The notes under the pieces: generated by a model | Told to the model about the DNA's origin: nothing | The model's input: only the letters and a program-made list of their open reading frames with translations | Database searches by the model: none | Translations under genes and position numbers: made by a program | In this document: one piece after another, positions 12,059 to 22,900 of the stretch | Numbering within the stretch: the stretch's first letter is position 1 | How the letters are laid out: each line of letters opens with the position of its first letter | Source of the DNA: Cymbomonas tetramitiformis | Taxonomy: Eukaryota; Chlorophyta; Pyramimonadophyceae; Pyramimonadales; Pyramimonadaceae | Assembly: GCA_001247695.2 (NCBI GenBank) | Contig: LGRX02035080.1 | Location: forward strand, 1 to 64,000 | Direction of reading: 5' to 3' | Length of the DNA stretch: 64,000 nt

Positions 12059-12589
12059 CGTGCACCTTTTGTTGGAAGTAGGGTCGGGGTTCGTAATAGC
12101 CGGTGATCTAGCCGTCGGCGCGTTGCGAACCGCGTCAGTGAGCCTCAGCGAGGCGTCGATGTCGGAGTCCCTCGTGAGGGACCGTTTTGCTCTAGTGGAT
12201 ACACCCATAACTCTGAAAGCCCGATGGGAGGTGGTACGCCGGGGCGCGTTCGGGTAATGTCGTGGGGAAGATGCGACGCCACAGTTACGGAAGGAGCGGT
12301 AGAGCCATGCGAGCGAGGGGCACTGGAAGACGTTGTCGAGGTCGAAGGTGCTCGAGCCACCAGCCCAAAAACCGGCAGCAAGCGGGATCAGGGCAAGCGT
12401 AATACCGTAAATGAACATTGCGTCGACTAGGCCCGGTCCAGGTCGAACCCCCATAGCTGCGGCTCAAAGACGCTCACCGCAAACAGCTCATCTCAGAATT
12501 CCCGTGAGCCCCCAAACGCGCCTTCGCGCACCACCTCTCCAAGCGGCTGCTTTAGCCAGTCATGGCCAAACTAGCTGTGGAATATAGCG
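12059..12589 (-). other. Unidentified sequence abutting the chromovirus break
   Basis: A minus-strand open frame (12454-12050) starts with a hydrophobic segment and becomes Arg-rich. It runs into the chromovirus sequence and has no recognised domain. It may be the end of another retroelement gene, since an LTR-like repeat follows at 12590, but this is a guess. Confidence 0.3.
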
Positions 12590-12960
12590 TGGAATGGGTC
12601 CACGACCTACTGGAATATCCCGGTTCAAGATATCAGACAGCCAGTGAACCAATATAGATAAACTCTTATAAGAAATAAACCCTAAGCTAGATATACCCGG
12701 AACGGTCACGGAGTCGGAACGGTCTCGAGTCTAGCTACCTGTGACACTCGGTGTGTCACAGCACAGGCTTACGGATCAGTCACGGTCCAGTGTTGGCTAC
12801 CTAGGAATCTGTCATAGGGGCCTGCACCGGGACTCCCGGTCAGGGCTGCCTATACAGATTTCAGCAAATACTTAGACTGGCACAAGCAGAGTCACCGAAG
12901 ATGACACACCGGATATGGCACGTGACAGTACGAACATGTCACTGTGCCAATTCCAGCAAT
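12590..12960 (+). repeat. LTR-like dispersed repeat, copy A
   Basis: The segment from ACTGGAATATCC through AAATAAACCCTAAGCTAGAT to GCCTATACAGATTT recurs at 35612-35865. It includes the inverted motif TGTGACAC...GTGTCACA and GGACTCCCGGTC. Its last 90 bp match the fragment at 3585-3668. It looks like a solo LTR or LTR end. I could not define exact termini or a target duplication. Confidence 0.65.
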
Positions 12961-13680
12961 TCGTTTACTCCGAGCACGCGATACGTACGTTTGATGTCAC
13001 TCCGCTGGTTGTATATGCTCTCGTGATAAGTAAGTATAATTTCCCTGCCACGAGAGCTAGGGAGCAAGTTGTTGTTGTGTGATATTATCCCCGTTTGCGC
13101 GTAAAGTTGGCGCTTGTTCTCTCAGTGCCGTACCGGATTCTCCAGAGCCTCTGCTTGGGTCAAGATTTAAACGCAAACGTTGACAAGTGCATAGACCGGT
13201 TTACCGAACGCGCCGTAGACTGGCTACGACAACACAAACGTTAAGCTGAGAAAACCCTTCAATACATCACTGTCGTTGGTATTCTTGAGTTATCCAACCC
13301 TGCAAATCGTACATATGAATGTAACTACACAAAATTTGACTTCAAGCTACGCCTCCTGCTTTTCAAAAGTCGCGACAAGACATAAACGTGGTTCAAATCT
13401 GTTTTGAGGCTTTAAGAGTTGCTTAGCAGTAGCGTCAATACACATAGTTGATGGGAAGTTGAGTTTGCTTAACATTTAGGGCAATGCAGCCAAGTGCAGC
13501 TAAGGGTGGAATCTCCTGCGGGTGCCTCGCGGTGAAGGCTAGCACGGGCGAAGGCAGAAGCTTGACGGACCCCATTGCGCTGCTTCTACTTTCGAACCTT
13601 TGAAGAGCGCGTTGGTACACGTTTGATATCAGCTGACGTTCGGCATCCTATCCTGAACACAGCTCGAGAAACCGCAAGCC
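12961..13680. other. Intergenic upstream of the asparaginase pseudogene
   Basis: No gene or repeat recognised. The promoter of the downstream gene would lie here, but I see no decisive signal. Confidence 0.45.
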
Positions 13681-14923
13681 ATGAGGAAATGGCTCGACGC
13701 TACGAGCAACCTGGGGCTGCTGGCGGCCGGATTTGCCGGTGGGTGTCTCTTCAGCTATTGGTCTTGCCAGATACGGAGAGCTGCACAAAGCGCTGCCATC
13801 TCCGAGGGGAGCTCTGAGGGGAGGCGGTTGGTGTCAATCGCTGTGCACGGAGGAGCATATGCTATCCCCGATGGGATCGCCGAGGCTTCCGTGAAAGGGG
13901 TTTCAAAGGCTGCCGCGATCGGATATGAGATCCTACTACTGCGAGGAGGTTCAGCGCTGGAGGCAGTTGAGGCGGCGGTGCGAGAACTGGAGCTGAATCC
14001 CGCGTTCGATGCGGGGGTCGGGTAAGTGCTGAACGAGGATGACGGTATCGAGATGGACGCAATGATTATGGACGGCCGCACCCTGGAATGCGGGGCTGTG
14101 GCGGGGATGAGCAGCGTGGAGCACCCGGTGACCGCGGCGCGCCTCGTAATGCAGGAGACGAATCATGTAATGTTCGTGGGTGAAGGGGCGGATCGTATCG
14201 CCCACGAGTTGGGGATGCCGACGGCGACCCATGACCAGCTGGCGACGCGTCTGCCGCTCGAGAGGAGTGGAATTATTACCGGAAATATCGGGGTACCATC
14301 AGTGCCTTGTTTGACAACAAGGAGGGCAGCAAGGTCAACTCCAGTGAAAAGCGAAGTGAACCGACACACGCGCAAGCGACGCATGTTCGGAGATCAAAGA
14401 CGCTCTCTTCCTTCCTGCGTTGTTGGTCCTGGCCATCTCTGCTGAATCGACATACCGAGGTCGTCGAGCTTGGGCACGACACATTGGGTGCGGTGGCTTA
14501 CGACTGCGATGGCCACGTGGCAGCTGCCACCAGCACGGGGGGAATCACTCTATCACTGCGAAGAAGAAGGGCCGCTGTGGTGACTCGCCCATTGTGGGCT
14601 CCGGTGGATATGCTGCAGATGGTCTTGGTGCGGTTTCGACGACAGGACACGGGGAGGCCATCATGAAGGTTGTTCTAGCTCATAGAATCCTCGCGGAACA
14701 TGCGCGTGCAGGGTCGGAAGGCGGGCAAGAAGTTGGGGGTTTCCAGCGCCGTGTGGAGCAAGGCCTGGAATACATGAAGGCACGTGTCAACGGCTACGGC
14801 GGAATAATTGGAGCGGATGGCCAGGGGAGGGTCGGGATGGCCCATCATACCACAAAGCGCGTGGCTTGGGCCAAGGCAGAGCAGCGTCGTGGTGGAGCTG
14901 TCAGTGCAGGCCTCACACTATGA
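13681..14923 (+). pseudogene. Isoaspartyl peptidase/L-asparaginase (Ntn hydrolase), broken
   Basis: The family (plant-type asparaginase, threonine Ntn-hydrolase) cleaves asparagine and isoaspartyl dipeptides after self-cleavage before a catalytic Thr. Family landmarks appear in order: VHGGA, GGSALEAVEAAV, FDAGVG, EMDAMIMDGR, GAVAG, HVMFVGEGA, then GHDTLGAVAYD with the nucleophile Thr at 14481-14483, ATSTGG, RCGDSPIVGSG and STTGHGEAIMK. A hydrophobic N-terminal segment (LGLLAAGFAGGCLFSYW) suggests a membrane anchor or targeting signal, which is unusual for the family. The gene is broken three times: an in-frame TAA at 14023-14025 in the Ser codon of GVGSVLN, a frameshift near 14260, and another near 14535. 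The TAA overlaps a GTAAGT, but homologous coding resumes at once, so an intron is unlikely. Sequencing indels are an alternative for the two frameshifts. Confidence 0.85.
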
Positions 14924-15667
14924 TGGGTTTCTTTCGTTTCTCAAATTTACTCGGAAACAGTGAAAGATGATGTGCCTTTGCAGCGCCAAATTAAAAACAT
15001 ATAGTTAAGTGTGACGCGATGTCACATATGATATGTTCATCACTAGCACTCTCAAAATCATGACATGAAATTGTATAAAAGTATACATCACTAAGAGACG
15101 TGTATTCGACTATTGGGGCATGATGTATGGAAGAAATATAGGTATCGATATATAAAGATTAATTGGCAAATTATGTTAGCTTCGCGCATGAATCCCTCCA
15201 TCAACACCTTTCCCCATTACCTGATATTTCAAGCCATACAGGGGGTGTATGCGATTTTGGAGGAGGAAGCATGCAAGCGCTGTGCGACAGATATGCTGCC
15301 ATGAAACTAAATAGATATGCCGGTGCCTTAGAAGTAGTAGTGACCAAACCAAATGGGCAGGATGCATCTTCTTTGGACACCACTGAGGCGAAGGAACACA
15401 CTATTCGATGAAAATGACATTATCATATGTCATTTTTGGATTTATATATATTTCATAAAAATCAGGGTTTAGTGATATTTATGCGCGAAATAGGGATACA
15501 TAAAGGCAACAAGCTAGAAAAGTGCAGTATGCGTACAATGAAAACACCGAAGTATGCATACACGTATCATTCTTTATTCAAATGTTTACGAGCAGAGTAC
15601 TTTTCACCCTATACCGTCGAGGCATGACTGATACTATCAGTCAGGGCGGTCGACAAATCCTGCTAAT
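14924..15667. other. AT-rich spacer with a shared 3'-flank motif
   Basis: No clear gene. A 24-bp stretch around 15393-15416 (core CACACTATTCGATGAAAATG) also occurs near 32158-32181, both times downstream of a minus-strand gene whose product ends in an acidic tail. This suggests that the two loci share an element end. Confidence 0.4.
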
Positions 15668-16397
15668 TTATTCAGTAGTCTGTTCTGGCTCATTTTCATC
15701 TACGTCTTCTTCATCAGAATCGACAGTGGCAACTCCCTTCCCCTTACTCGTCGGGTCAGTCTTCTTTTTTGGCTTCGTCTCGGCATCCGGATCGGGCTCG
15801 GCGTCGAAATTGGTCAGCCGTTGCTGCGCAGAGCTGACCATGTACGGGTCGTGGTCGAAACCGATCGCGTTCAAACCACACCTCATGGCGGCCATGGACG
15901 TTGAGCCGACGCCGCAGCAAGCGTCGAGAATCCAGTTGAGTGGATGGCGCGATGGCCGTCGTCATCCACCTTGCCCGGATTGTCACCGAGCATGTGGCAC
16001 TGGATCAGCTCCATCAACAGAGATAGGGGTTTCTGATGGTTATTGACGACTTTGCCGTCGCGTTTGAACATCTGGTCCACAACCGGGAAGCCGCGCAAAA
16101 GTGACGCGCGGCTGTAACGTTCACCTTCCCCCAGATCAAAGTTGAACATCCACTCCGGCTTTTTAGAAGACTCCCCCGCGGCATCGCTCTTTACATGGTA
16201 CCCCAGGACCCCACATTCAACGTCATTGACGCGTACGGACTTGTTGGGGTTCATGTGCACGTTCTGCTTGTGCCAGAAGAACCGCTCCGCGCGGCCGGAA
16301 CAGTAATTGTCATTCACCTCCAGAAAATCGTTTTGTTGGACGAAACCGCAAAAGAAAGCGACTGTCCATGCCGGGGCGGTGATCTTGGGGGGAAAGA
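15668..16397 (-). pseudogene. C-terminal part of a beta-class DNA methyltransferase gene, cut off by the 9.8-kb element
   Basis: The minus-strand frame from 16397 carries features of N6-adenine/N4-cytosine DNA methylases of the permuted (beta) order: a strand/W-K segment (RAERFFWHKQNV), the KP motif NNHQKPLSLLMELIQ at about 16010-16050, and then, after a 1-nt frameshift near 15940-15960, motif I as ILDACCGVGSTSMAAM followed by GLNAIGFDHDPYMVSSAQQRL. An acidic tail (DSDEEDVDENEPEQTTE) ends the protein. The upstream part of the same gene continues beyond 26219, on the other side of the 9.8-kb insertion. It would methylate DNA if intact, but the insertion and frameshifts make it non-functional. 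The motif I match is strong; which base it modified cannot be told. Confidence 0.75.
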
Positions 16398-16770
16398 TAT
16401 CGGTCCAAAATTTCGTCCGTCCGTCCGTCCAAAAACTCGTCCGTCCAACTGACGGACCAATTTTTGGACGGACGGACGGACCAAACATTCTTAACATTCT
16501 AAGATTTACAAAATTAGGGCTCCCATACTTAAGCCCATACTTAAGGAGGGTAACGCGTCGGCCCGCGTCGACGCCTGCGTTTTCCCATACTTAAGAAAAT
16601 TTAAATTTTTTCTTCATACTTAAGGAATATACACTTACTCCCCCCTCCCCCCCTGACCAGGAACTCAGGGGGTATAACCCAGTCGCATGCGAGTGTCAAA
16701 CGTGCGTTGCGTCAGAGAGACGAACTCAACGACAGAGCTTGACAATCGTATACGATTGTCACACGTGAGT
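16398..16770 (+). repeat. Left terminal inverted repeat of the 9.8-kb element
   Basis: Pairs with 25848-26218 on the opposite strand. Shared blocks in order are CGTCCGTCC runs, TTCTTAACATTCTAAGATT, TAACGCGTCGGCCCGCGTCG, AAATTTAAATTTTTTCTTC, CTCAGGGGGTAT, and AACGACAGAGC followed by the palindrome. Confidence 0.9.
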
Positions 16771-16819
16771 CTGGTTGTCGGACCTAGTGCACCTGCTTGA
16801 CAATCGTATACGATTGTCA
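16740..16819. promoter_or_regulatory. Two 22-bp palindromes (copies 1 and 2)
   Basis: Each is the half-site TGACAATCGTA followed directly by its reverse complement, at 16740-16761 (inside the terminal repeat) and 16798-16819. They lie 180-260 bp upstream of the first plus-strand gene. A TGAGTCTGGTTGTCGG-like tail follows both. They are candidate protein-binding sites. Confidence 0.75.
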
Positions 16820-16997
16820 ATATGGTGAGTCTTGGTGTCAGGTGTGCTGCACATAGACATATCGGGGCGTCTAAGGTTCAGGGTTTTAGGATATATGTTG
16901 GATATATATATTGGAGGAGTTGTAACCGGAGGTCATTTCATCACACCTGCGTTCGTCACATAGAACCACAACCCGCCCCTTAGACTACCTCACCATT

Positions 16998-17498
16998 ATG
17001 CCCAGTATTGGAATATTGCAGTATTGGATATGGCCTTTCGATACTTTTACGTTTCGCGACTGCCAGTTACAACAAGCCCAATGGGTTCCTGAAGACCGTT
17101 TAATTCTCCGCTTGTGGCGGCGAGCGCGGCAACAAGCTGAAGAAGACTGGGAGGACTTCGGGCAACATGCAGTTAATCTCAGGACCTATCACTGGTGGAG
17201 TTTTTGGCCGATGTACGTCCACGGCCGTAGATCCAGCGAAAGGTTCGGGGTGAGGCATCTCGTGTACTGGTATGAGGGCGGGTGGATCTACCACCGATAC
17301 TCAGATTTGGAGTGGCGGGGCTGGCGAAATAGACACCGCTACAGCGAAACTACGCACGGTGCCCTGACAGAGCTGGAAAGCGATCTGCTGCAGGAAGATG
17401 AAAGGAGATGCGAAGGTTGCGGGCGTATGTTCAGAATCTGCACCCTAACGCGCATAATTAATGCTAGCGCGTGCAATGAGGAGACATATGCTTGGTAG
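16998..17498 (+). CDS. Hypothetical Trp/Tyr/Arg-rich protein with a C-terminal CxxC
   Basis: A 166-residue frame starting at ATG 16998, with an unusual load of Trp (about 14) and Tyr, and one RRCEGCGRMFRIC motif near the C-terminus that could bind zinc with other Cys/His. No family recognised. It is the first of a series of short plus-strand genes in the element, preceded by two copies of the 22-bp palindrome and followed at 17604 by the palindrome that precedes the next gene. This arrangement suggests that each gene has its own promoter. Confidence 0.6.
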   Translation: MPSIGILQYWIWPFDTFTFRDCQLQQAQWVPEDRLILRLWRRARQQAEEDWEDFGQHAVNLRTYHWWSFWPMYVHGRRSSERFGVRHLVYWYEGGWIYHRYSDLEWRGWRNRHRYSETTHGALTELESDLLQEDERRCEGCGRMFRICTLTRIINASACNEETYAW

Positions 17499-17603
17499 CT
17501 AACACTTATGTCACGTGACAGTACTGAAATAAACCGTATACTTACATGTATGAAAACAATAACTTTCACGCCGTGCATACCAAAACTACCCTCTGGACAC
17601 TTC

Positions 17604-17625
17604 TGACAATCGTACACGATTGTCA
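17604..17625. promoter_or_regulatory. 22-bp palindrome (copy 3, one mismatch)
   Basis: Half-site TGACAATCGTA with the complement changed by one base at the centre (CGTACACG). It lies 97 bp upstream of the ATG at 17722, with a TATATAAG-like sequence between (about 17661-17668), consistent with a core promoter. Confidence 0.65.
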
Positions 17626-17721
17626 ACACCGTGTTGAAAGGAAGTCCCTCGAAGTTTACTGCTATATAAGTAATGTTACATGTCTTTTATTCATTTATTT
17701 TCGCAGTAAAATACTAGCATC

Positions 17722-18117
17722 ATGAATACTCCTCAGTTCATGGAAGACGCACTTGTTGAGCTTGAACGTATGTATATCGAATACGAAAAATGCAGTGTGT
17801 GCCATTCCTGGAATTTGTTCTTATATCGCGAGGAAGTGTTCATCGATCCTGCGCTGATTCCTACACATGACCCCTCTGAGGCTAAGTGGAGGTTTATCCG
17901 CGACACTCGGGAAACGTGGTATTTTCAACTGTTGGATGCGCATCGGTATCCTGGCACTACTGCGCAATATACGTACACTCCAACGCACGCCAACCCTGGC
18001 GCACTTACCCCAAAAACAATGGCGGTTCCCACAGATTTCATTCCGGAGTTGATTGACCAGGGCACAGGCTATAATCCCGAACCCGATGACGACGGAAAGT
18101 GGTGCAATTGCCGTTAG
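17722..18117 (+). CDS. Small Cys-motif protein, paralogue 1
   Basis: A 131-residue frame. It shares a layout with the next gene: an acidic/helical start, a CSVC pair, a middle part with RDTRETWYFQLLDAHRYPG, then a PxxMAVPTDFIPELI segment, and a final CNC motif. The spacing of CxxC and CxC suggests a small metal-binding fold. No known family recognised. Its preserved paralogue immediately downstream argues that this is real coding DNA under selection rather than a chance frame. Confidence 0.65.
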   Translation: MNTPQFMEDALVELERMYIEYEKCSVCHSWNLFLYREEVFIDPALIPTHDPSEAKWRFIRDTRETWYFQLLDAHRYPGTTAQYTYTPTHANPGALTPKTMAVPTDFIPELIDQGTGYNPEPDDDGKWCNCR

Positions 18118-18205
18118 GTAAAAAATACCAGGCTCCCATGCCTACTTAAGACGTGTTGTAGCGAGTTGTAATCATTTGTTTTCGCGTTCAAGAACTTCCG
18201 GAGAA

Positions 18206-18637
18206 ATGGCGTCGACACGGCAGATTGAGCGCGTCTTGCTTTGGTTAGACGGTTTTGATGAGGATGAAGATATGATAAATAATGTGTCCATTTTCGGTTA
18301 TACACCTTGCGTAAACTGTAATGCGGAAAACGTATATGTGCATTGCGAAAGGCCTATCATTCAGGGAAATTGGGACTTGGACGAAATCTCTGCAGGATAC
18401 CGTTATGTACACCGAACTCGGTTTTTCCTATTCTTTACCTTGATGCATCTCGAACGATTTCCCTCCAGGAACCCTTGGACGGGGAGGTGGGTAACGCCTA
18501 GAAATCTGAAAATACCTGTGGACAAGATAAATGATTTATTGTTACCGGAGCAGCGCGGCGAGAGTATAGAGCAATATTTAGGAGCTTGCAACTGTGCGGC
18601 GGATATGCCTGACGAGGACTTGGACTTTGGCTTCTAA
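18206..18637 (+). CDS. Small Cys-motif protein, paralogue 2
   Basis: An upstream in-frame ATG exists at 18176, but homology to paralogue 1 favours MASTRQIERV at 18206. It shares with paralogue 1 the CVNC pair, the segment YVHRTRFFLFFTLMHLERFP, the block TPRNLKIPVDKINDLLLPEQ, the terminal CNC, and an acidic tail (PDEDLDFGF). Tandem duplication within the element is the likely origin. No function can be assigned. A short spacer (18118-18205) separates the two genes and contains no palindrome, so the second may share the first one's regulation. Confidence 0.65.
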   Translation: MASTRQIERVLLWLDGFDEDEDMINNVSIFGYTPCVNCNAENVYVHCERPIIQGNWDLDEISAGYRYVHRTRFFLFFTLMHLERFPSRNPWTGRWVTPRNLKIPVDKINDLLLPEQRGESIEQYLGACNCAADMPDEDLDFGF

Positions 18638-18802
18638 GAACATGCTAATTGTACCAATTATTTTAAGAAAATAATTGTTAGTTCTAAGTAGTGTTTTATT
18701 CATACCCTGCATCCTCCACACAGCTACCATTTTCGCTACTTCCGTATACAGCGTTCTCATCATTCCATACTCGCAGTGTGGGTATGACCTAGTGCAACTG
18801 CT

Positions 18803-18824
18803 TGACAATGGTATACGATTGTCA
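18803..18824. promoter_or_regulatory. 22-bp palindrome (copy 4, one mismatch)
   Basis: Differs by one base (TGACAATGGTA) and is followed by CACGTGAGTCTG, as in copy 1. It lies 93 bp upstream of the F-box gene start, with ATATAAGG at about 18871-18878 in between. Spacing is nearly the same as for copy 3 and its gene. Confidence 0.65.
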
Positions 18825-18916
18825 CACGTGAGTCTGAGTGTCGAAGCTATTGCCCTTCGGCTGTTTCGAAATATAAGGGGTTGAAGTAATAGATAAACGT
18901 CATTTTTTTACACATA

Positions 18917-19815
18917 ATGCATCTTCCGAATAACGTCTTGTTAAAAATCTTTCAGGCCATTCCTTACGGACCTGATCATTCCAATGAACCGTTATGTATG
19001 TATCTCGGGAATCTCTGCCGAATAAGATGTGTCTGCGTACAGTTCAATGATACAATAATCGGGCGTGCGCAACCCGCGCTAAGTGTTGGGCTAGTCCCTT
19101 GCGGCAACGCTATCACCCGCTCTCTTCTTACCGCCTACATTTTTTTATGGAAGACGCCAACCTTCGTCTCTTAATTCACCGAGCCCATGTCTCCCTCCTA
19201 CGCCTACAAAGCATGTTTCATCAAAAGTATCCTGAAATGGTGGCTCCTAGCGGAATGTGCATGTCTCCGAAATTAATCGCGGACCACCTCAAAATGTTCG
19301 CGCTGGACACCATTCTTTTAACCCCACTGCCCGAGTCCCCCCACGAACATGTTTTACATGTCCGATTCAACTCGACTGAAAGATCAGAATCGTCCTCACT
19401 TCCCATATTGGAATGGCAGATTCGATGTGGCGATGATACCTGCTCCCCATTCGTTTCCATGCTCCATGTGCCCAATGTTCCGTTAGTAAATATCAGTGTG
19501 TTGTTCCGTTACGATGACCTGTCAAACGCTGGGGTGTGGGCCATCGATAGCTTATCAAACGCGCCGGCAACCAATAGAATTTTGAATCGTTACCCCGATG
19601 TGTACATGACATGCCGGCTTGCTGCACGCGTGATACGCATTGTAGATCAATATTTGCGCTCTGGTCGCTCCTATTTCCATCCGGTTCCCCGTGAAGAGAG
19701 TTTAGTTGCCAAAGTATGCCAATGTATGACATTGACAAGAAAAACACTTCAACAACATGAACTCGACAGTACAACGGATGGGCTCGGGGGATGGATCATA
19801 GCGAACGATTTATGA
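18917..19815 (+). CDS. F-box protein (one frame change)
   Basis: Begins MHLPNNVLLKIFQAIPYG and continues LCRIRCVCVQFNDTIIG, which fits an F-box: Leu-Pro start, Leu/Ile/Phe core and the Cys-x-x-Phe/Trp end. F-box proteins link Skp1-Cullin ubiquitin ligases to targets. The first frame ends at 19174. A second frame (19099-19815) continues with about 215 residues without a recognised repeat type, probably the target-binding part. The switch falls between about 19090 and 19170 and could be a 1-nt frameshift or a small intron. If it is a frameshift, the gene is broken. The 3' end converges on the minus-strand methylase gene, 165 bp away. Confidence 0.55.
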
Positions 19816-19979
19816 TCGGGTATGTGCAACATTTTTATTGTGCACGCAGATTGTATTATTACAATTATTTGGATATTTTGTGCTACCCTGAAATGTATGT
19901 TTCGTGGGTGTCCTCGGTTCTAGGGTCGGAGCCCGCCAGTGTCAAATGTACTAGCATTCATGCAGATTTACACGCTATG

Positions 19980-22900
19980 TCAAGTGTCGGGGTGCGCGAG
20001 CAACGCTGCCGCGAGAGTGCCTGTAAGCTCGAAACAAGCTTGTGGCTGCTCAGCCTCCATACCCGTGTCTGGCTGCGCAGTCCCCATGTCAAAATATTCC
20101 GCGACTTCAGTCAATTCCATTTCGTGGTCATCAGGCACATTGGCCTTTTGTTTTTCTATCAGCGCTATGTCACCTGCGAGCACCTCGGAATACCGTGCTC
20201 TGGCCATTTTCAACACCTCTGCATCCATGTCGATCGAAAGGACATGCCTTTGCTCCATATACCCCGCCATGGAGGCTGGAGCCGTTCCGCAAGGAAATTC
20301 CATAACACAAGCATCCATGTTGCTGTACAAGCGCATCAGCTCACGGTAAATCAGCGCACTGAACGCGGCGATCTCGTCATTGATATCTGGCATTTCTTTG
20401 GCTTCCATCATCCGCGACGCTGCCAGTACTGCAGGGGCCATATTAATCTGAGACCCAGCTGCTGCTTGAATCGCCCATAGCAAATGCAGGCAGTTTTCCT
20501 CAAACCCCCTTTTCGTATGGGTGATGCCCAACGTCTGCAGAAACCATGCGGAATCGTATACGGGTGCCTCAGTGTAGGCAGGGCCATAAAGCTTCGGAAT
20601 CGTGAACGTAGCCCCAAAGCGACCGGCATTTCGAATCTCGATGTAGTCATCCGGCAAGGAGTGAATGTAGCACAAGATCATACGCGTGGCTGCATAGCAA
20701 ACATCACTGTCATTAGGACTTGTAATCCTGCAACTTTTAAAAAAATACTTGTGAGGACTAACTCACCAGCGCAATCCACAAGAGTCTTGTAAGTATGCAT
20801 GGTATCCTGCGATGACTTATTCACACTCTTGTCCATAGCCCTTCCTTCCTTGGAATCAACGCGCTTCCATCGTTTTGCTTTCATCATGCTCTTCATGACC
20901 TCATCGAAGCGTGCAGTGTAGAATTTGTTGGAAGATTTGATTAACATCCACACCAGAAGCTTGGTTTCCAAATCAGGCTCTCTGTGGACGTCTTGCATAA
21001 GTGTCTGGTGATGCTTTTGCACGTACGTCATATGCTGCGAATCACGGTAAAATTCCCCATCAAATTCATAGGGTCCCCAAGGGTTGTCAGCTTTTAGTTT
21101 GAGTATACTATCCTGCGTATCCTCATCATCATCATAGACGTCCATCATAGCCTCTCCGGATATATACCAATCTGGGTATTTAGTCCAACCCATCAGCGAG
21201 GCAAACTTGGCCTTGGCAGATTCGATGACATCCTTGATGAAACCAAGACGATGACAATACGAGCTGAACTCAGTGCCAGTCAAAAACTTGCCCTTGCAAC
21301 TGATCCCATATTTCTGGTAGAACTCCTTCCGTTTGTCCACATCGTCCACTAATACTCCTTGCTTCGCCACATTAAGAACAAAGAAAAAATATCGTACATC
21401 AAACCCTAAGGCTGATAGCGAGGTGCTTATAGCCTCTAGGGTAAGAACAGGCTGCAGTTCTTTCGGATAGTTCTTCAACTCGAGAGCTTCCTTCCGCCAT
21501 TCATCTCCCAGTTTTGGATCCAGTAACCGCAAAATCTGCAAGCAAGACACGTTGGACACATGTAAGGGGGGCGACACGCTTGTCACGCGTGGGTGAGAAC
21601 TGAAGCTTGCGCCAAAGCTTGACAATCGTATACGATTGTCACGCGTGAGTCAGGGGCGAAGCTAGCGCCAAAGCTTGAGAATCGTATACGATTGTCACGC
21701 GTGGGTGAGAACTGAAGCTTGACAATCGTATACGATTGTCACGCGTGGGTGAGAACTGAAGCTTGACAATCGTATACGATTGTCACACGTGGGTGAGGAC
21801 ACATGAGAGAGCGCGGAAGTTTCATACCTTTTGCGCATCCCGCTCGCGCGATTGGAGGAGGGCAACTTTTGCCGATTGATCCCGAAGTTTGGAAATCTCG
21901 TTCGAGTAGGCCGCCGCGGTCGTATCCCTCAGATTATTCCGATACCAAGCGTTACTCTTGGCACTAGCTTGCCTTACCGGGAATTGTGTAAAATGCGCCA
22001 GTTGGTCTTCCGAGGCGTCGGCAATATTCAACAGCAAAATCCATTTATCGTGTTCGTGAGAGTCAACAAGACTTTCTGTTTGGTCGGTGTTCGTCAGTGT
22101 CCCGATAAGGCTCTGCGCAAACCGAAACTTGTAAAAAATTCATTCATGTACACACGGTATTTTATTGAAACGATGAAACAAACGATATCATACAAGGATC
22201 GCTTACCAAAACACAAAGAGGTGTTTCTTTCTTCAGAATTGTAATCGTTGTGGCCAACCCCTCCAGAGAGGACCTATTACTGGTCCCGGTACCGCTCCAG
22301 AATGCTTTACGTTTCCTTGCGTCCAGGACAAGGTCAAGCCAGGCGTCATAGCGATGCTGGCCATCCACCACGACAAGCTGCATTCGCATGAACTTGTTTT
22401 TCACCCACTTCTTGTTGTCATCAGGACCACTATCGAATAGACTGAGATAGTCGGTCTCCAGATTGTGCACCATGTTGTTGAAATTGCTTACTTCCTCAGG
22501 AGCCTCCGCATCCGCCGCTGCAAGCAACCGAAATGAACTCAGGTCTGACAATCGTATACGATTGTCAAGCTTTGTAGGAAAGTCCCGAACCCTTGCATAA
22601 TACTAGTGCTGACAAGCAATGCCTCACCGGGATAAAACTTGGACATGAGCATTTGCCTATACTCTTCGTCCGTGTAATAGTGTCCAGTCCACCACGCGAT
22701 GACATGTGATTTGTCCACCTCCCATCGCTCCATGATGACCTTCTTCTGCTTCTCTATTCCCTCTTGTGAAGTCGCGCGGGTAAACGAAAGTCGGTTTGAG
22801 TCCCCCTGAACATCAGCAGGGTAAACGATATTTGACACGAAGTGGGAACTGATTCCGCGCGATCGAGATGTCATCAGACCTGAGACAGGTCGTCATCGTC

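Noticed and set aside
16998..19815. Viral origin (giant-virus-like integrated genome) for the 9.8-kb element
   Set aside because: ParB-like and methylase genes occur in large DNA viruses, but there is no capsid, polymerase or packaging ATPase gene. Long inverted repeats and size fit a transposon better.
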